Assembly (NCBI GenBank): GCA_028819565.1
Contig: JAPPLD010000020.1
Span: 159,319-223,318 of the forward strand
Reading direction: 5' to 3'
Source of the DNA: Gammaproteobacteria bacterium
Lineage (GTDB): Bacteria > Pseudomonadota > Gammaproteobacteria > Poriferisulfidales > Poriferisulfidaceae
Length of the DNA: 64,000 bases
Below the pieces are notes generated by a model. It was not told where the DNA came from. It was given only the letters and a program-made list of their open reading frames with translations, and did not search any database. The translations under genes were made by a program, and so were the position numbers. Shown in pieces: positions 1-9,684 of this stretch (positions are counted from its first letter, which is position 1; every line of letters begins with the position of its first letter).

Positions 1-183
1 GACCTTGAGGCGACCTATAATTTCACGGACAATTTCGCTTTCGCTGTCGGTGCGGAGAACCTTCTTGACAACGAACCGACGCGGCATGCACATCAAGGTA
101 GTTACGGGAACCTCTACCCGGAATCCACGCCGTTCGACTACAACGGAGGGTTCTACTACGCCAAGGCCATGTTGAACTTCTGA
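1..183 (+). CDS. TonB-dependent receptor, C-terminal fragment (cut by window edge)
   Basis: Frame 1 is open from the first base and stops at 181-183. The peptide (DLEATYNFTDNFAFAVGAEN...GGFYYAKAMLNF) is the last strands of a TonB-dependent outer-membrane receptor. It ends in the aromatic F typical of outer-membrane barrels and contains the 'GAENLLD' turn of the family. It closely matches the C-terminus of the next gene (GAENLLDEEP...GGFYYLKAVARF), so the two are tandem paralogues on the same strand. The ligand cannot be inferred from this piece. The 5' part lies outside the window. Confidence 0.85.
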   Translation, partial: DLEATYNFTDNFAFAVGAENLLDNEPTRHAHQGSYGNLYPESTPFDYNGGFYYAKAMLNF

Positions 184-390
184 AGTGTTTCAGTTCGCGC
201 CTCTGGGCGCGGAATTGATTGATTTGTCGGGCGCAGCCATCAGGTTGCGCCCGATTCTTTTGTGGCTTTTCTGAATAGCATTGCAGGTCTGCGAGTGACA
301 GGTGTGCATGGCTGTGAGCAGACTGAAACGAGATAGCCGGTTTGGTATATAGTGAGGCCACAAACTTTTTCTAGGGTGGTTCAGTTCAGC

Positions 391-3300
391 ATGTTGCTTA
401 GAAAAAATACTTTAGTTCCTGTTTGCTGCTTGGCTATCACCATTTGTGGCGGCACCTTGGCGTTGGCCGCCGAGGAAGATGTCGAAGAGATCTCGGTTGT
501 CGGCTCGCGTGGGCACGAGCGCTCAGCTGCTGATCTGGCGGTTCCGGTGGATGTGCTGGATTCCAGCGAGTTGCTGAGGCAGGGCGACTCCAGGATGGAA
601 TCAATGCTGTCTAGGATCGTACCGTCTCTCAATGTGAATCAGGAACAAATCAGCGACGAGGCGACGCTTGTGCGTCCGGCGAGCCTTCGGGGCTTGCCTC
701 CAGATTCAACCTTGGTCCTAGTCAACGGCAAGCGCCGCCATCGTTCGTCCGTGATTACCTTTGTGGGATGGGGATTGAACGATGGTTCGCATGGCGCAGA
801 TCTTTCTTCGATTCCCGCAATTGCCCTGGAACGGGTCGAAGTCCTGAGGGATGGCGCGGCTGCACAATATGGCTCCGACGCAGTGGCTGGAATTCTGAAT
901 TTCGTTCTTAAAGATGCAGCCGAGGGCGGGAGCTTGGATGCTCGTTGGGGCCAGTATTACTACGGGGACGGTGAGAGTGTGACCGTATCGGGCAATATGG
1001 GTTTGCCACTGACGGACAACGGGTTCCTCAATCTCAGCGCTGAATTCAACGAAGTCGACCCGACTAGTCGCAGTGTGCAGAGAGCCGATGCACGAGCTCT
1101 GATTGCAGCAGGAAACACGGATGTGCGAACACCTAAAGCACAAATTTGGGGGGCACCCGACATCAAGGACAATTACAAACTTTTCGGAAATGCCGCTATC
1201 GGTTTAGGGGACTCACACGAAGTTTACGCGTTTGGCAATTACTCTGAGCGAACCACAGAAGGAGGGTTTTTCTTCCGCCACCCGCATAACCGGGACGGGG
1301 TTTTTGCCTATCCGGATGAATTGTTGGGTCTTGTGAATAAAAAGCGGGAGCAGGAAGGCAACAAACCGTTTCCATCTCAGAAAGTCTTGGTAGTCCATCA
1401 CGAAAACCCCTCGACGACAGGTCCGCAGGATGGCCTTAGGTATTCGGATCAGGAGATTGCGGATGCCGAGCAGAGCCTTATCAATGGCACATACATGGAT
1501 AACAACGCGAACTGCCCCGACATCAACATTGTCAACGGGGTTATCAATCAGGAAGATTTGGTAGCAGTGAATGCGGCAGAGAATTGCTTTGCCTTCAACG
1601 AGCCTTTTCCTGGCGGCTTCACGCCGCAGTTTGGTGGCGACATAGAAGACTCCAGTATCGCGTTCGGATTCCGCGGCGAATTGCCTTGGGGATTAACGTA
1701 CGATGCAAGTGCTGTTTTCGGGCGCCATGAAGTCGAGTTCTTTATGAAAAACACCATCAACCCGCAGTTGGCGTCAGAGGGAAAGTATATTCCGACCGAT
1801 TACAAGCCCGGCAGTTTCATTGAGACCGATCAGATATTCAACTTGGATTTCACCAAGCAATTCGACATCGAAGCTTTCCATTCCCCTCTGAACGTGGGAT
1901 TTGGTTTTGAATATCGCGAAGAGGAGTACGAGATTGAGCCCGGAGGGAAGAATTCCTGGTTCATCGACTATCTTTCGAAATCCGGCACTGAGCAAGATCC
2001 AGTATATGGAGAATATGACGAGCCGGATCTTTTGGCGATTAGTTGCGATGAGTATAGGGATTTCCTTGGCGAGATCGAGGCCGGAAATGTTGTACCCAAG
2101 TATCCGACGCTAGGTGTAGGATCCAACGGCTTCCAAGGGTTCCGGCCGGACCCGTGCGACCCAGCCAATGGCAAGCATGACCGCTCCAGTGTTGCAGCTT
2201 ACGTCGATTTTGAGGCGGATGTCACGCAAGATTTGCTGCTGGGTGTGGCGTTTCGCCATGAAGATGCGGAAGAGTTCGACTCGACTTTGGATGGGAAAAT
2301 TTCCGCACGCTTTCAAGCGACCGACACGATGGCTCTACGCGGCTCGTTCAGCACGGGATTCAGGGTTCCTACCGTGGGCCAGACGAATATCCTCAAGTCG
2401 AGCACCAACTTGGAGGGGAATAAATTGGTCGATGAACTGACGGTGCCAACAACGCATCCGCTTCTGGCAGGGATTGCCGAGCCGCTGGAGGCAGAGGAAT
2501 CTGTCAGCGTTGGATTAGGGACGGTGTTCAGTGTGGGGAACCTCGATGTTACCGTGGATTACTATCATATTGAGGTCAAGGATCGAATCGCAACTACATC
2601 TAAAAAACATCGGGACTGCCTGCTTTTGCAAAGAGCCGGGCTAGGGACTTCTTGCGGGTTTGTAGATAGCGAGACTCTCGCCAAAGATAGTTCCGGCAAT
2701 TTGAAGGCGCTGGCCTACAACTTGGAATTTGATACCGAGAGTGATCGACCTGCTGGGGTGGAATCAAGAGCATATGAATCCACGGTTCCAGGTGCAACAG
2801 TTCCGGGTGTTACGGGCGATGCTACTGTGCGACAGATCATCAATCACCAGAAAGATCTATTGCGCCCAAACGTGCCGGCCATCGACACGTTAGTTCAAGC
2901 GAAATGGTTTGCCAATGATTTCGACACGACAACCGAAGGAATCGATGTCGTTGCGACTTACCCAATGGGATTATTCGGAGGTCTGACCCAGTTTACCCTT
3001 ACCGGGAACTACAACCGTACAACGATTGATGAGAGGAACACCGACACAATCGGCAACGTGCGCAAGCATCAGATCGAGGAGGGTCGCCCGAAAATCCGGC
3101 TGACATTAACTGCAGATCATCAGGCGGGTCCTTGGCGGCTGTTGAGTCGGGTGCGTTATTACAGTAGCCATATCGAGTACCACCTGAATGAGCCAAGCCT
3201 GTTTTTGCGCGCCGATGCCCGTTTCCTGATGGATCTCGAGGCTGCTTACAATTTTACGGATCAGTTCTCTCTAGTGGTCGGCGCTGAAAACCTTTTGGAC

Positions 3301-3414
3301 GAAGAGCCGACTGTTAATCCCTATGATTCCATAGCGGGCGCCGAGTATCCCTTGTTTGTGCCGTTCGATTCCAACGGGGGGTTCTACTACCTGAAAGCCG
3401 TGGCACGCTTTTAG
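391..3414 (+). CDS. TonB-dependent outer-membrane receptor
   Basis: About 1007 aa. The protein would take up a large substrate across the outer membrane using TonB energy. The ORF track opens at a GTG (352), but ATG 391 gives a clean signal peptide (MLLRKNTLVPVCC...ALAA) and is preferred. After cleavage comes a TonB-box-like segment (EEISVVGSR). A plug domain follows (VLVNGKRRHRSS, then a VEVLRDGAAAQYGSDAVAGILNF stretch at roughly residues 110-175) and then a long beta-barrel ending in F. The large length and the long acidic loops resemble receptors for complex organic ligands more than minimal siderophore receptors, but the ligand is unknown. It lies directly downstream of a paralogue. Confidence 0.9.
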   Translation: MLLRKNTLVPVCCLAITICGGTLALAAEEDVEEISVVGSRGHERSAADLAVPVDVLDSSELLRQGDSRMESMLSRIVPSLNVNQEQISDEATLVRPASLRGLPPDSTLVLVNGKRRHRSSVITFVGWGLNDGSHGADLSSIPAIALERVEVLRDGAAAQYGSDAVAGILNFVLKDAAEGGSLDARWGQYYYGDGESVTVSGNMGLPLTDNGFLNLSAEFNEVDPTSRSVQRADARALIAAGNTDVRTPKAQIWGAPDIKDNYKLFGNAAIGLGDSHEVYAFGNYSERTTEGGFFFRHPHNRDGVFAYPDELLGLVNKKREQEGNKPFPSQKVLVVHHENPSTTGPQDGLRYSDQEIADAEQSLINGTYMDNNANCPDINIVNGVINQEDLVAVNAAENCFAFNEPFPGGFTPQFGGDIEDSSIAFGFRGELPWGLTYDASAVFGRHEVEFFMKNTINPQLASEGKYIPTDYKPGSFIETDQIFNLDFTKQFDIEAFHSPLNVGFGFEYREEEYEIEPGGKNSWFIDYLSKSGTEQDPVYGEYDEPDLLAISCDEYRDFLGEIEAGNVVPKYPTLGVGSNGFQGFRPDPCDPANGKHDRSSVAAYVDFEADVTQDLLLGVAFRHEDAEEFDSTLDGKISARFQATDTMALRGSFSTGFRVPTVGQTNILKSSTNLEGNKLVDELTVPTTHPLLAGIAEPLEAEESVSVGLGTVFSVGNLDVTVDYYHIEVKDRIATTSKKHRDCLLLQRAGLGTSCGFVDSETLAKDSSGNLKALAYNLEFDTESDRPAGVESRAYESTVPGATVPGVTGDATVRQIINHQKDLLRPNVPAIDTLVQAKWFANDFDTTTEGIDVVATYPMGLFGGLTQFTLTGNYNRTTIDERNTDTIGNVRKHQIEEGRPKIRLTLTADHQAGPWRLLSRVRYYSSHIEYHLNEPSLFLRADARFLMDLEAAYNFTDQFSLVVGAENLLDEEPTVNPYDSIAGAEYPLFVPFDSNGGFYYLKAVARF

Positions 3415-3431
3415 GCGAGCAGGCACACCGT

Positions 3432-4457
3432 TCAGGCGCGACTGTCTGGCTCTTTTGCAGGGCCTAGCAGGATGGCCGCGCCCCGGGTGTCCGGGTTTGA
3501 TTCCAGTGCGAGCTTGATGATGACGGTCAGCGGGATCGAAAGCAGCATGCCGACCGGACCGAGCAGCCAGCCCCAGAAGACCAAAGACAAAAACACTACC
3601 AGAACCGACAGTCCCAGGCGCCGGCCCATCAGGTGCGCCTCAAGAATTTGTCCAATGACCGTATTGATAACAACGTAACCGAGAATTACAGGTACTGTCA
3701 TGGCTGCCCCGAGTTGCAGCCAAGCCAGCAGGACGGCTGGGATGGCAGCCAGGATAGAGCCAACATTGGGGATGTAGTTGAGCAGGAAGGCGACCAGTCC
3801 CCAAAGGATGGCGTGGTCGAGGCCGAGCAAGGTCAGCCATCCGGCCACCAGCACTCCGGTCAGCAGGCTGGTCAGCGTTTTCGTGGCGAGGTAGCGGTTG
3901 ACGCTATCGGTGAACTGGCTCAGCGCAAAGCCGGATTCGGAATTCTCGAAGGCTCGCTGGATTTTCTTCGGCAGCTCGAGGGCTTCCAAGAGGATAAATA
4001 TGACTGCCAGAAGAATCAGCAGGGCATTGGTCAGGAGTGCGCCGAACCCGCTGAGGAGATCGGCCACCAGGTTGAGGAAGAACGCCGGGTCGAGATAGGC
4101 TGACAATCCGGCGTCGAGTTCGACCCAGCCTTGTTGCGACAGCCACTGCCCAACGTGCTCCACATGCTCCCGAAGTTGTTCATAGTAGGTTGGCATGGTC
4201 TGACGAAAGCCGGTGATGGATGCGCCAATCAGGGCGGCGAATCCAACACCTGCGGCAATCAGACCTGCGATCATGGTCACCAGGGCGAGCAGGTTGGGGA
4301 ACCCGCGCTCCCGCAACCATTTCATGGGTGGTTCGCAAGCGATGGCAATGAAGACCGCGAGCAGGAAGGGGACGACGATCTCGCGTGCTTGCTGCAAGGC
4401 GGCGGCCACGATGACGAAGCACGTGACAGCCAGCAGGGTTTTGAGGGATGTGGACAT
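3432..4457 (-). CDS. AI-2E/PerM family membrane transporter
   Basis: 341 aa with about seven to eight hydrophobic segments and the conserved family core 'LLNYIPNVGSILAAIPAVLLA' followed by 'EAHLMGRRLGLSVLVVFLSLVFWGWLLG'. This is the AI-2E transporter superfamily (E. coli TqsA, PerM/YdgG). Members are implicated in quorum-signal export or sodium-coupled transport, and the substrate here cannot be told. Its start lies 13 bases after the nhaA stop, so the two are probably one minus-strand unit, which fits a Na+/H+ antiport-type role. It ends convergently with the TonB receptor, 17 bases away. Confidence 0.88.
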   Translation of the reverse strand: MSTSLKTLLAVTCFVIVAAALQQAREIVVPFLLAVFIAIACEPPMKWLRERGFPNLLALVTMIAGLIAAGVGFAALIGASITGFRQTMPTYYEQLREHVEHVGQWLSQQGWVELDAGLSAYLDPAFFLNLVADLLSGFGALLTNALLILLAVIFILLEALELPKKIQRAFENSESGFALSQFTDSVNRYLATKTLTSLLTGVLVAGWLTLLGLDHAILWGLVAFLLNYIPNVGSILAAIPAVLLAWLQLGAAMTVPVILGYVVINTVIGQILEAHLMGRRLGLSVLVVFLSLVFWGWLLGPVGMLLSIPLTVIIKLALESNPDTRGAAILLGPAKEPDSRA

Positions 4458-4470
4458 GTCGCGGCAGATC

Positions 4471-5691
4471 CTAGGTTGTATCCAGGAGCTCGGCCTTCGG
4501 CTTGCCTAGCGCCGCCTTCAGGATGAAGAAGCCGATCAGTGCCGACAGCAGGGAGCCAAGCATGATGCCAATCTTGTCCTCCACGATCAACGCAGGCATG
4601 TCGCCGTGCGCCAAAGTGGAGACGAACAGGCTCATGGTGAACCCGATGCCGCACAGGAAAGACATGCCTAGGAACGCCGGCCAGTGCACGCCGCTTGGCA
4701 GGGAGCCGAATCTCAGAGCCGACCCCAAAGCAGCGAACAGGCAGATTCCGACAGGCTTGCCGACCAGCAGCCCCAACAGGACTCCGAGCGTAAGCGCGTC
4801 ACCTAGGTCGGAGGGCGTCGTGTCCCACAGATAAACTCCAGCGTTGCAGAAGGCAAAGACGGGCAGTATCCCGAAAGCGACCCAGCCGTGAAATTGGTTC
4901 TCTAGCCGAGTCAACGGAGAATACTGGTGGTCGTGCGGAACATGGGTGGGGATCGTAAACGCCAGGATGACGCCGGCCATGGTGGCATGGACTCCGGATT
5001 TCAGGATGAAATACCACAAGACCACTCCGATCAGGAGGTAGGGGATGGCGCTACTGACCTTGAATCGGTTGAGACCGACCAAGAGCACTAGGCACAATGC
5101 GGCATAGCGCAAGGCTTCCAGCGATAGGTCTTCGGTGTAATACAAGGCGATGATCAGTACGGCGCCAAGGTCATCCAGGATCGCGACCGCGAGGAGGAAA
5201 ATTTTGAGCGAGTAGGGAACTCGCGATCCGAGCAGCATCAATACGCCCAACGCAAAAGCAATATCGGTCGCGGTGGGGATGGCCCAGCCCCGCATGGCGA
5301 TCGGATCCTGGTAGTTGAGGCTGGCGAAGATCAGAGCGGGCACCAGCATGCCGCCGATGGCGGCAAAGGCCGGAGAAATGGCGCGGTCGACGGAGGCGAG
5401 GTGCCCCTCCATGAACTCGCGCTTGAGTTCCAGTCCGATGACGAAGAAGAAGATCGCCATCAAGAGGTCGTTGACCCAGAGCAGCAGGGTCTTGTGCAGG
5501 GCGACGGGCCCGGCAACCAAGGAAATTGGCGTGCCTATGAAATTCTCGTACCAGTCGTGCGCGCCGAAATTGGTCAGGAGAATGGCGGCGGCGGCGGATG
5601 ACACCAGCACGACGCTGCTGAAGGCTTCGGTTTTCCGGAAATGACGCAGGACATCCCGGACGTACTCGAAAGCCGAGACCATAACCTGCAT
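4471..5691 (-). CDS. nhaA: Na+/H+ antiporter NhaA
   Basis: NhaA exchanges Na+ for H+ across the inner membrane for sodium and alkaline tolerance. The core 'GLELKREFMEGHLASVDRAISP', the 'FFVIGLELKRE' helix and 'AIPTATDIAFALGVLMLLG' with the paired Asp region ('AVAILDDLGAVLIIALYY') are diagnostic. The ORF track opens at 5895, which would overlap leuS, so I place the start at ATG 5691 (MQVMVSAFEYVRDVLRHF) or ATG 5682. No good Shine-Dalgarno separates the two. About 403-406 aa, close to E. coli NhaA. It is divergent from leuS and upstream of perM in an apparent two-gene unit. Confidence 0.93.
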   Translation of the reverse strand: MQVMVSAFEYVRDVLRHFRKTEAFSSVVLVSSAAAAILLTNFGAHDWYENFIGTPISLVAGPVALHKTLLLWVNDLLMAIFFFVIGLELKREFMEGHLASVDRAISPAFAAIGGMLVPALIFASLNYQDPIAMRGWAIPTATDIAFALGVLMLLGSRVPYSLKIFLLAVAILDDLGAVLIIALYYTEDLSLEALRYAALCLVLLVGLNRFKVSSAIPYLLIGVVLWYFILKSGVHATMAGVILAFTIPTHVPHDHQYSPLTRLENQFHGWVAFGILPVFAFCNAGVYLWDTTPSDLGDALTLGVLLGLLVGKPVGICLFAALGSALRFGSLPSGVHWPAFLGMSFLCGIGFTMSLFVSTLAHGDMPALIVEDKIGIMLGSLLSALIGFFILKAALGKPKAELLDTT

Positions 5692-5816
5692 GGAAGTCTT
5701 CGAAGGAGAAATTCGTAAATGCGCACGGCTATTGTAACTGCCCGTATGCCGGAGAACGGGCACCCGGTCGGTGATAATATGCGCGCGGAAACTTTTCTGG
5801 ACACTCCGCCTTTCAT

Positions 5817-8252
5817 ATGCAGGAACGCTACGACCCTGAAGCCGTAGAACAGGAAGCCCAGAAGTACTGGCGGGACAACGAATGCTTCTCTGCACAGGAG
5901 AAGCCGGGCGAGCGCAAGTTCTACTGCCTGTCCATGTTTCCGTACCCTAGCGGCCGATTGCACATGGGACATGTGCGCAACTACACGATCGGAGATGCCA
6001 TTGCGCGCTTCCGCCGGATGCGTGGCGACAACGTGATGCAGCCGATGGGGTGGGACGCCTTCGGCCTGCCGGCTGAGAATGCTGCGTTGGAGCGCAAGGT
6101 TCTCCCTGGCGCCTGGACCCGGAGAAACATCCAAGCCATGCGCGAGCAGTTGCAGCGTCTGGGATTCGGCTACGACTGGGAACGCGAACTGGCGACCTGT
6201 GACCCGGAATACTATCGGTGGGAGCAGTGGTTTTTCATCCGCTTGTTCCAGAAGGGTCTGGCTTATCGGAAAAAGGCGCTGGTCAACTGGGATCCGGTCG
6301 ACCAGACCGTGTTGGCCAACGAACAGGTCATCGAGGGACGCGGCTGGCGTTCTGGTGCCGTCGTCGAGCAGCGGGAAATCGAGCAATGGTTCCTGCGAAT
6401 CACGGACTATGCCGAGGAATTACTCGATGCCTTGAATCAGTTGGAGGGTCGGTGGCCGCCCCAGGTGTTGCAAATGCAGCGCAACTGGATCGGTCGCTCG
6501 GAAGGGGTGGAGATCCGGTTTGATCTGGAGGGACGGGAAGAGCCGCTGACGGTGTTCACCACGCGTCCGGACACCTTGATGGGAACGACCTATATGGCGC
6601 TCGCTCCCGAGCATCCAATTGTCCAGGAAATATCTAGATCTAACAAAGATTTGAAAGACTTTCTTAATCAATCTGCCCAGACTTCCGAGGAGTCGCTCCG
6701 GGATCGGGAAGGATATCCGCTCGGGCTGAATGCGTTACATCCGCTGACTGGCGAGACGCTGCCCGTGTGGGTGGCCAGTTTCGTGTTGATGGAATACGGC
6801 TCCGGGGCGGTGATGTCGGTGCCGGCCCACGACCAGCGCGATTGGGAGTTCGCACGACACCATGGCTTGCCGATCCGGCAGGTGATTGCTCCATCCGACG
6901 GTTCAGAAGCCGATTTGGATGCCGAAGCCTATTTAGACTGGGGCGTGCTGGTCAATTCCGGGGAATTTGACGGGTTGAGTTCCGAAGAGGGCTACGCCGC
7001 CATCGCTCAGCGGTTGTCCGGGCAGGGTTATGGGGAATCCGTGGTGCGCTACCGGCTGCATGACTGGGGAGTGTCCCGGCAACGCCGCTGGGGTTGCCCC
7101 GTTCCGATGATCCACTGTGAGGAATGCGGTGTTCTGCCGGTCCCGGAAGAAGACTTGCCGGTGGTTCTCGACGAGACCCTGCCGCCGGAGGCAGAGCTCC
7201 CCGAGAGCTGGAGAGTCGTGGAATGCCCGGAGTGCGGCAGGCCGGCACAGCGAGACACGGATACATTCGACACGTTCGTCGAATCCAGTTGGTATCAGGC
7301 GCGGTTCTGTTCGCCCGGTGCCGATGACGCCATGCTGGACGATCGTGCGAGTTACTGGCTGCCGGTCGACCAGTACATCGGGGGAATCGAGCATGCCATC
7401 CTGCATCTCCTATATGCACGATTTTTCCATAAGCTGATGCGCGACGAAGGGCTGGTTGACGGCGACGAGCCATTCGCGCACCTTCTGACTCAGGGCATGG
7501 TGCTCAAGGACGGGCACAAGATGTCAAAGTCATGGGGCAACGTGGTCGACCCAGAACCGTTGATCGAGCGCTACGGTGCGGACACGGTGCGCCTGTTCGT
7601 GCTGTTCGCGTCGCCGCCCGAACATACGCTGGAGTGGTCCGACAGCGGGGTCGAGGGGTGTTCGAGGTTTCTGAAGCGGTTCTGGCGATTCGCCCACCAG
7701 CACCGGGATTGCGCGTCTGCAGAAGGCGTTGATGCGGGTGGGCTTGATTCGCAGCAGGAGGAATTGCGCCGCAAACTGCATGAAACGATCCAGAAGGCGG
7801 GTCGCGTGGTCGAGCAGCGGCATACGTTCAACACGGCGATTGCCGCCAACATGGAACTGCTCAATGATTTGATGCGCCTTTCCGAGGATGGCAAGGCGGA
7901 GCCGGGCCTGGTGCGCGAGTGCTTGGAGGCGATGCTCCGCATGCTGGCGCCAGCCATTCCGCACCTGACTCATGTGCTGTGGGACGAATTCGGGTTTGCC
8001 GGAGTGGTTTTGGATCAACCTTGGCCGGAAGCGGATGAATCCGCCCTGCAGCGCTCAGTCGAGCAAATCGTGGTTCAGGTGAACGGCAAGGTCCGGGCGC
8101 AGTTGGAACTTGCGGTCGACATCGGCGAGGACGAGTTGCGGCAGAAAGTGTTGGATAATGCTAAAGTGCAACGCTTCATTGAAGGAAAAACCGTGGTTCG
8201 TTTCATTCAGGTCCCGCACAAGCTCGTCAATGTCGTGGTGCGTGATGCGTAG
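5817..8252 (+). CDS. leuS: Leucyl-tRNA synthetase
   Basis: 811 aa class I synthetase charging tRNA-Leu in the cytoplasm. The HIGH signature appears as 'PSGRLHMGHVRNYTIGD' near residue 45 and the KMSKS loop as 'GHKMSKSWGNVVDPE' near residue 565. An editing (CP1) domain lies between them ('TTRPDTLMGTTYMALAPEHP'). The C-terminal part carries the anticodon-binding and tail domains ending 'VPHKLVNVVVRDA'. It is slightly shorter than the 860-aa E. coli enzyme. ATG 5817 gives the standard N-terminus (MQERYDPEAVEQEAQKYW). The stop overlaps the lptE start by 8 bases, as in the leuS-lptE pair of gammaproteobacteria. Confidence 0.98.
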   Translation: MQERYDPEAVEQEAQKYWRDNECFSAQEKPGERKFYCLSMFPYPSGRLHMGHVRNYTIGDAIARFRRMRGDNVMQPMGWDAFGLPAENAALERKVLPGAWTRRNIQAMREQLQRLGFGYDWERELATCDPEYYRWEQWFFIRLFQKGLAYRKKALVNWDPVDQTVLANEQVIEGRGWRSGAVVEQREIEQWFLRITDYAEELLDALNQLEGRWPPQVLQMQRNWIGRSEGVEIRFDLEGREEPLTVFTTRPDTLMGTTYMALAPEHPIVQEISRSNKDLKDFLNQSAQTSEESLRDREGYPLGLNALHPLTGETLPVWVASFVLMEYGSGAVMSVPAHDQRDWEFARHHGLPIRQVIAPSDGSEADLDAEAYLDWGVLVNSGEFDGLSSEEGYAAIAQRLSGQGYGESVVRYRLHDWGVSRQRRWGCPVPMIHCEECGVLPVPEEDLPVVLDETLPPEAELPESWRVVECPECGRPAQRDTDTFDTFVESSWYQARFCSPGADDAMLDDRASYWLPVDQYIGGIEHAILHLLYARFFHKLMRDEGLVDGDEPFAHLLTQGMVLKDGHKMSKSWGNVVDPEPLIERYGADTVRLFVLFASPPEHTLEWSDSGVEGCSRFLKRFWRFAHQHRDCASAEGVDAGGLDSQQEELRRKLHETIQKAGRVVEQRHTFNTAIAANMELLNDLMRLSEDGKAEPGLVRECLEAMLRMLAPAIPHLTHVLWDEFGFAGVVLDQPWPEADESALQRSVEQIVVQVNGKVRAQLELAVDIGEDELRQKVLDNAKVQRFIEGKTVVRFIQVPHKLVNVVVRDA

Positions 8253-8739
8253 GGGGCCCTTTCTGCTGGGCGCAGTTTTCTGCCTGACTCTCGGAGGGTG
8301 CGGATTCCAGTTGGCAGATTCCAAGGGGGTCGCGACCAAGATCCCGCAAGCCTCGTTGCAACTGGTCGGGGGATCTCCGGGATTTCGCCAAGTACTTGAG
8401 CGCAAGTTGCGCGGCGGCGGTGTCAAAGTGGTGGGAGGCGACGCGGCGGCCGATTTAATCGTTTATCTGGAAGGCCCGGAGGAGCGCCATCAGGTCATCG
8501 GCGTGACCACCGAAATGGACGCTCGCGAATATGAAGTCGGGTTGCATTTGACCGTACGCCTGCAGCGACCGGGTGAAAAGCCATCGGCACCAGCCGTCGT
8601 GTCGCGCTACCGGCACTGGCTGTTTGATTCGGAAGACTACCTCGCGGCCGACGAGGCTCGCGCGGTCCTGAAGAAGGAACTGAGCGGGGAATTGATCGAG
8701 GCGCTGCTGCTGCGCATCCGCGCCTATGCCGAACAGTAG
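8245..8739 (+). CDS. lptE: LPS-assembly lipoprotein LptE (RlpB)
   Basis: 164 aa lipoprotein that forms the outer-membrane plug with LptD for lipopolysaccharide insertion. The true start is ATG 8245 inside the leuS end, not the track's 8110. It gives MRRGPFLLGAVFCLTLGGC with lipobox LGGC and then 'GFQLADS', the standard LptE beginning. The rest matches the family's small alpha/beta fold with 'RHWLFDSEDYLAADEA' near the C-terminus. In many gammaproteobacteria holA and nadD follow, but here a HIT-family gene follows instead. Confidence 0.88.
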   Translation: MRRGPFLLGAVFCLTLGGCGFQLADSKGVATKIPQASLQLVGGSPGFRQVLERKLRGGGVKVVGGDAAADLIVYLEGPEERHQVIGVTTEMDAREYEVGLHLTVRLQRPGEKPSAPAVVSRYRHWLFDSEDYLAADEARAVLKKELSGELIEALLLRIRAYAEQ

Positions 8740-8762
8740 CGGCAGGCGCTCATGAGGGAAGC

Positions 8763-9107
8763 ATGACCGAGCCAACCCTGTTCGAAAGAATCATCAATCG
8801 CGAGATCCCCGCGGATTTCGTGTACGAAGACGAGGTTTGCGTCGCGTTCCGGGATGTCAACCCCCAAGCGCCGACGCATGTACTGATCGTGCCGCGCAAG
8901 CCACTGGACCGGGTGGCGAATGCCGAAGAGGAAGATCAGGCGATGCTGGGTCACTTGCTGCAGGTGGCGGGGAAGGTGGCCGAACAACTGGGTTGCCGGG
9001 AAGCTTTCCGACTGGTGATCAACAACGGTGCCGAAGTCGGGCAGTCGGTTTTTCATTTGCATGTGCACCTGCTGGCCGGGCGTTCATTCGGCTGGCCGCC
9101 TGGCTGA
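8763..9107 (+). CDS. hinT: HIT-family purine nucleoside phosphoramidase (HinT-like)
   Basis: 114 aa, full length for bacterial HinT. HinT hydrolyses nucleoside phosphoramidates and acyl-nucleotides, including aminoacyl-AMP released by aminoacyl-tRNA synthetases. The histidine triad H-x-H-x-H-x-x is present as 'FHLHVHLLAG'. The N-terminal 'LFERIINREIPADFVYEDE' and 'PTHVLIVPRKPL' are standard. It follows lptE by 23 bases with an AGGGAAG ribosome site, so it is likely co-transcribed with leuS-lptE. Confidence 0.93.
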   Translation: MTEPTLFERIINREIPADFVYEDEVCVAFRDVNPQAPTHVLIVPRKPLDRVANAEEEDQAMLGHLLQVAGKVAEQLGCREAFRLVINNGAEVGQSVFHLHVHLLAGRSFGWPPG

Positions 9108-9109
9108 GT

Positions 9110-9556
9110 ATGGAGCAGGCTGCACACTGGTACGCTATTGATTGGCGATGCCGCCATACTTGGGGGAAATCCGCCTACAACACGATGTGGTGCCTGATCG
9201 GGTGCGCCATCGGTGATTTTGGCACGATCTTTTACTTTCAGTACTACCAGATCGAAGTCTCACCGTGGCTGATTCTAGGATTGGCCATGCTCAACGGCAT
9301 CCTGACCAGTATTCTCTTGGAGACGATCCTGCTGATGCGAAGCATGCCGTTCAACGTGGCGCTGCGCACGGCGGCAGGAATGAGCCTGATCAGCATGGTG
9401 TCGATGGAAATCGCGATGAATTTGACGGATTGGTTGCTGGTCGGTAGCCTGCAGTTGCGTTGGTGGTCGATACTGCCGGCTTTGGCGGCCGGTTTTGTCA
9501 CGCCTTGGCCTTACAACTACTGGAGACTCAAGGCGTTAGGCATGGCCTGCCACTGA
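9110..9556 (+). CDS. DUF4396-type integral membrane protein
   Basis: 148 aa from ATG 9110, three bases after the HIT stop; the track's longer ORF from 8837 is a frame shadow over HinT. The sequence has about four membrane segments ('TMWCLIGCAIGDFGTIFYF', 'WLILGLAMLNGILTSILLET', 'AAGMSLISMVSMEIAMNL', 'WWSILPALAAGFVTPWPYNYW'). The 'GCAIGDF', conserved Met/Glu in the third helix and terminal 'TPWPYNYWRLK' fit the DUF4396 domain, which often sits in copper- or metal-related contexts. The function is not established. Confidence 0.72.
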   Translation: MEQAAHWYAIDWRCRHTWGKSAYNTMWCLIGCAIGDFGTIFYFQYYQIEVSPWLILGLAMLNGILTSILLETILLMRSMPFNVALRTAAGMSLISMVSMEIAMNLTDWLLVGSLQLRWWSILPALAAGFVTPWPYNYWRLKALGMACH

Positions 9557-9684
9557 ATCTGTCGGGCAAGGCTGGCCACTCTTTCCTAGGGAGTAGGGTA
9601 CATGCTTGTCCTCCGGCATGGGAGCTGAAGGTCTAGCGAAATCTACAACCGAGAGATTTGGGGTCGTCTTTCGCCACGTTTCCT

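Noticed and set aside
5682-5895. NhaA start at 5895 as given in the track
   Set aside because: It would overlap the leuS start by about 80 bases and adds a non-homologous N-terminus; the standard NhaA start lies at 5691 or 5682.
8837-9109. N-terminal extension of the DUF4396 gene over hinT
   Set aside because: Arg/Gly-rich frame shadow of hinT; ATG 9110 gives a clean membrane protein.
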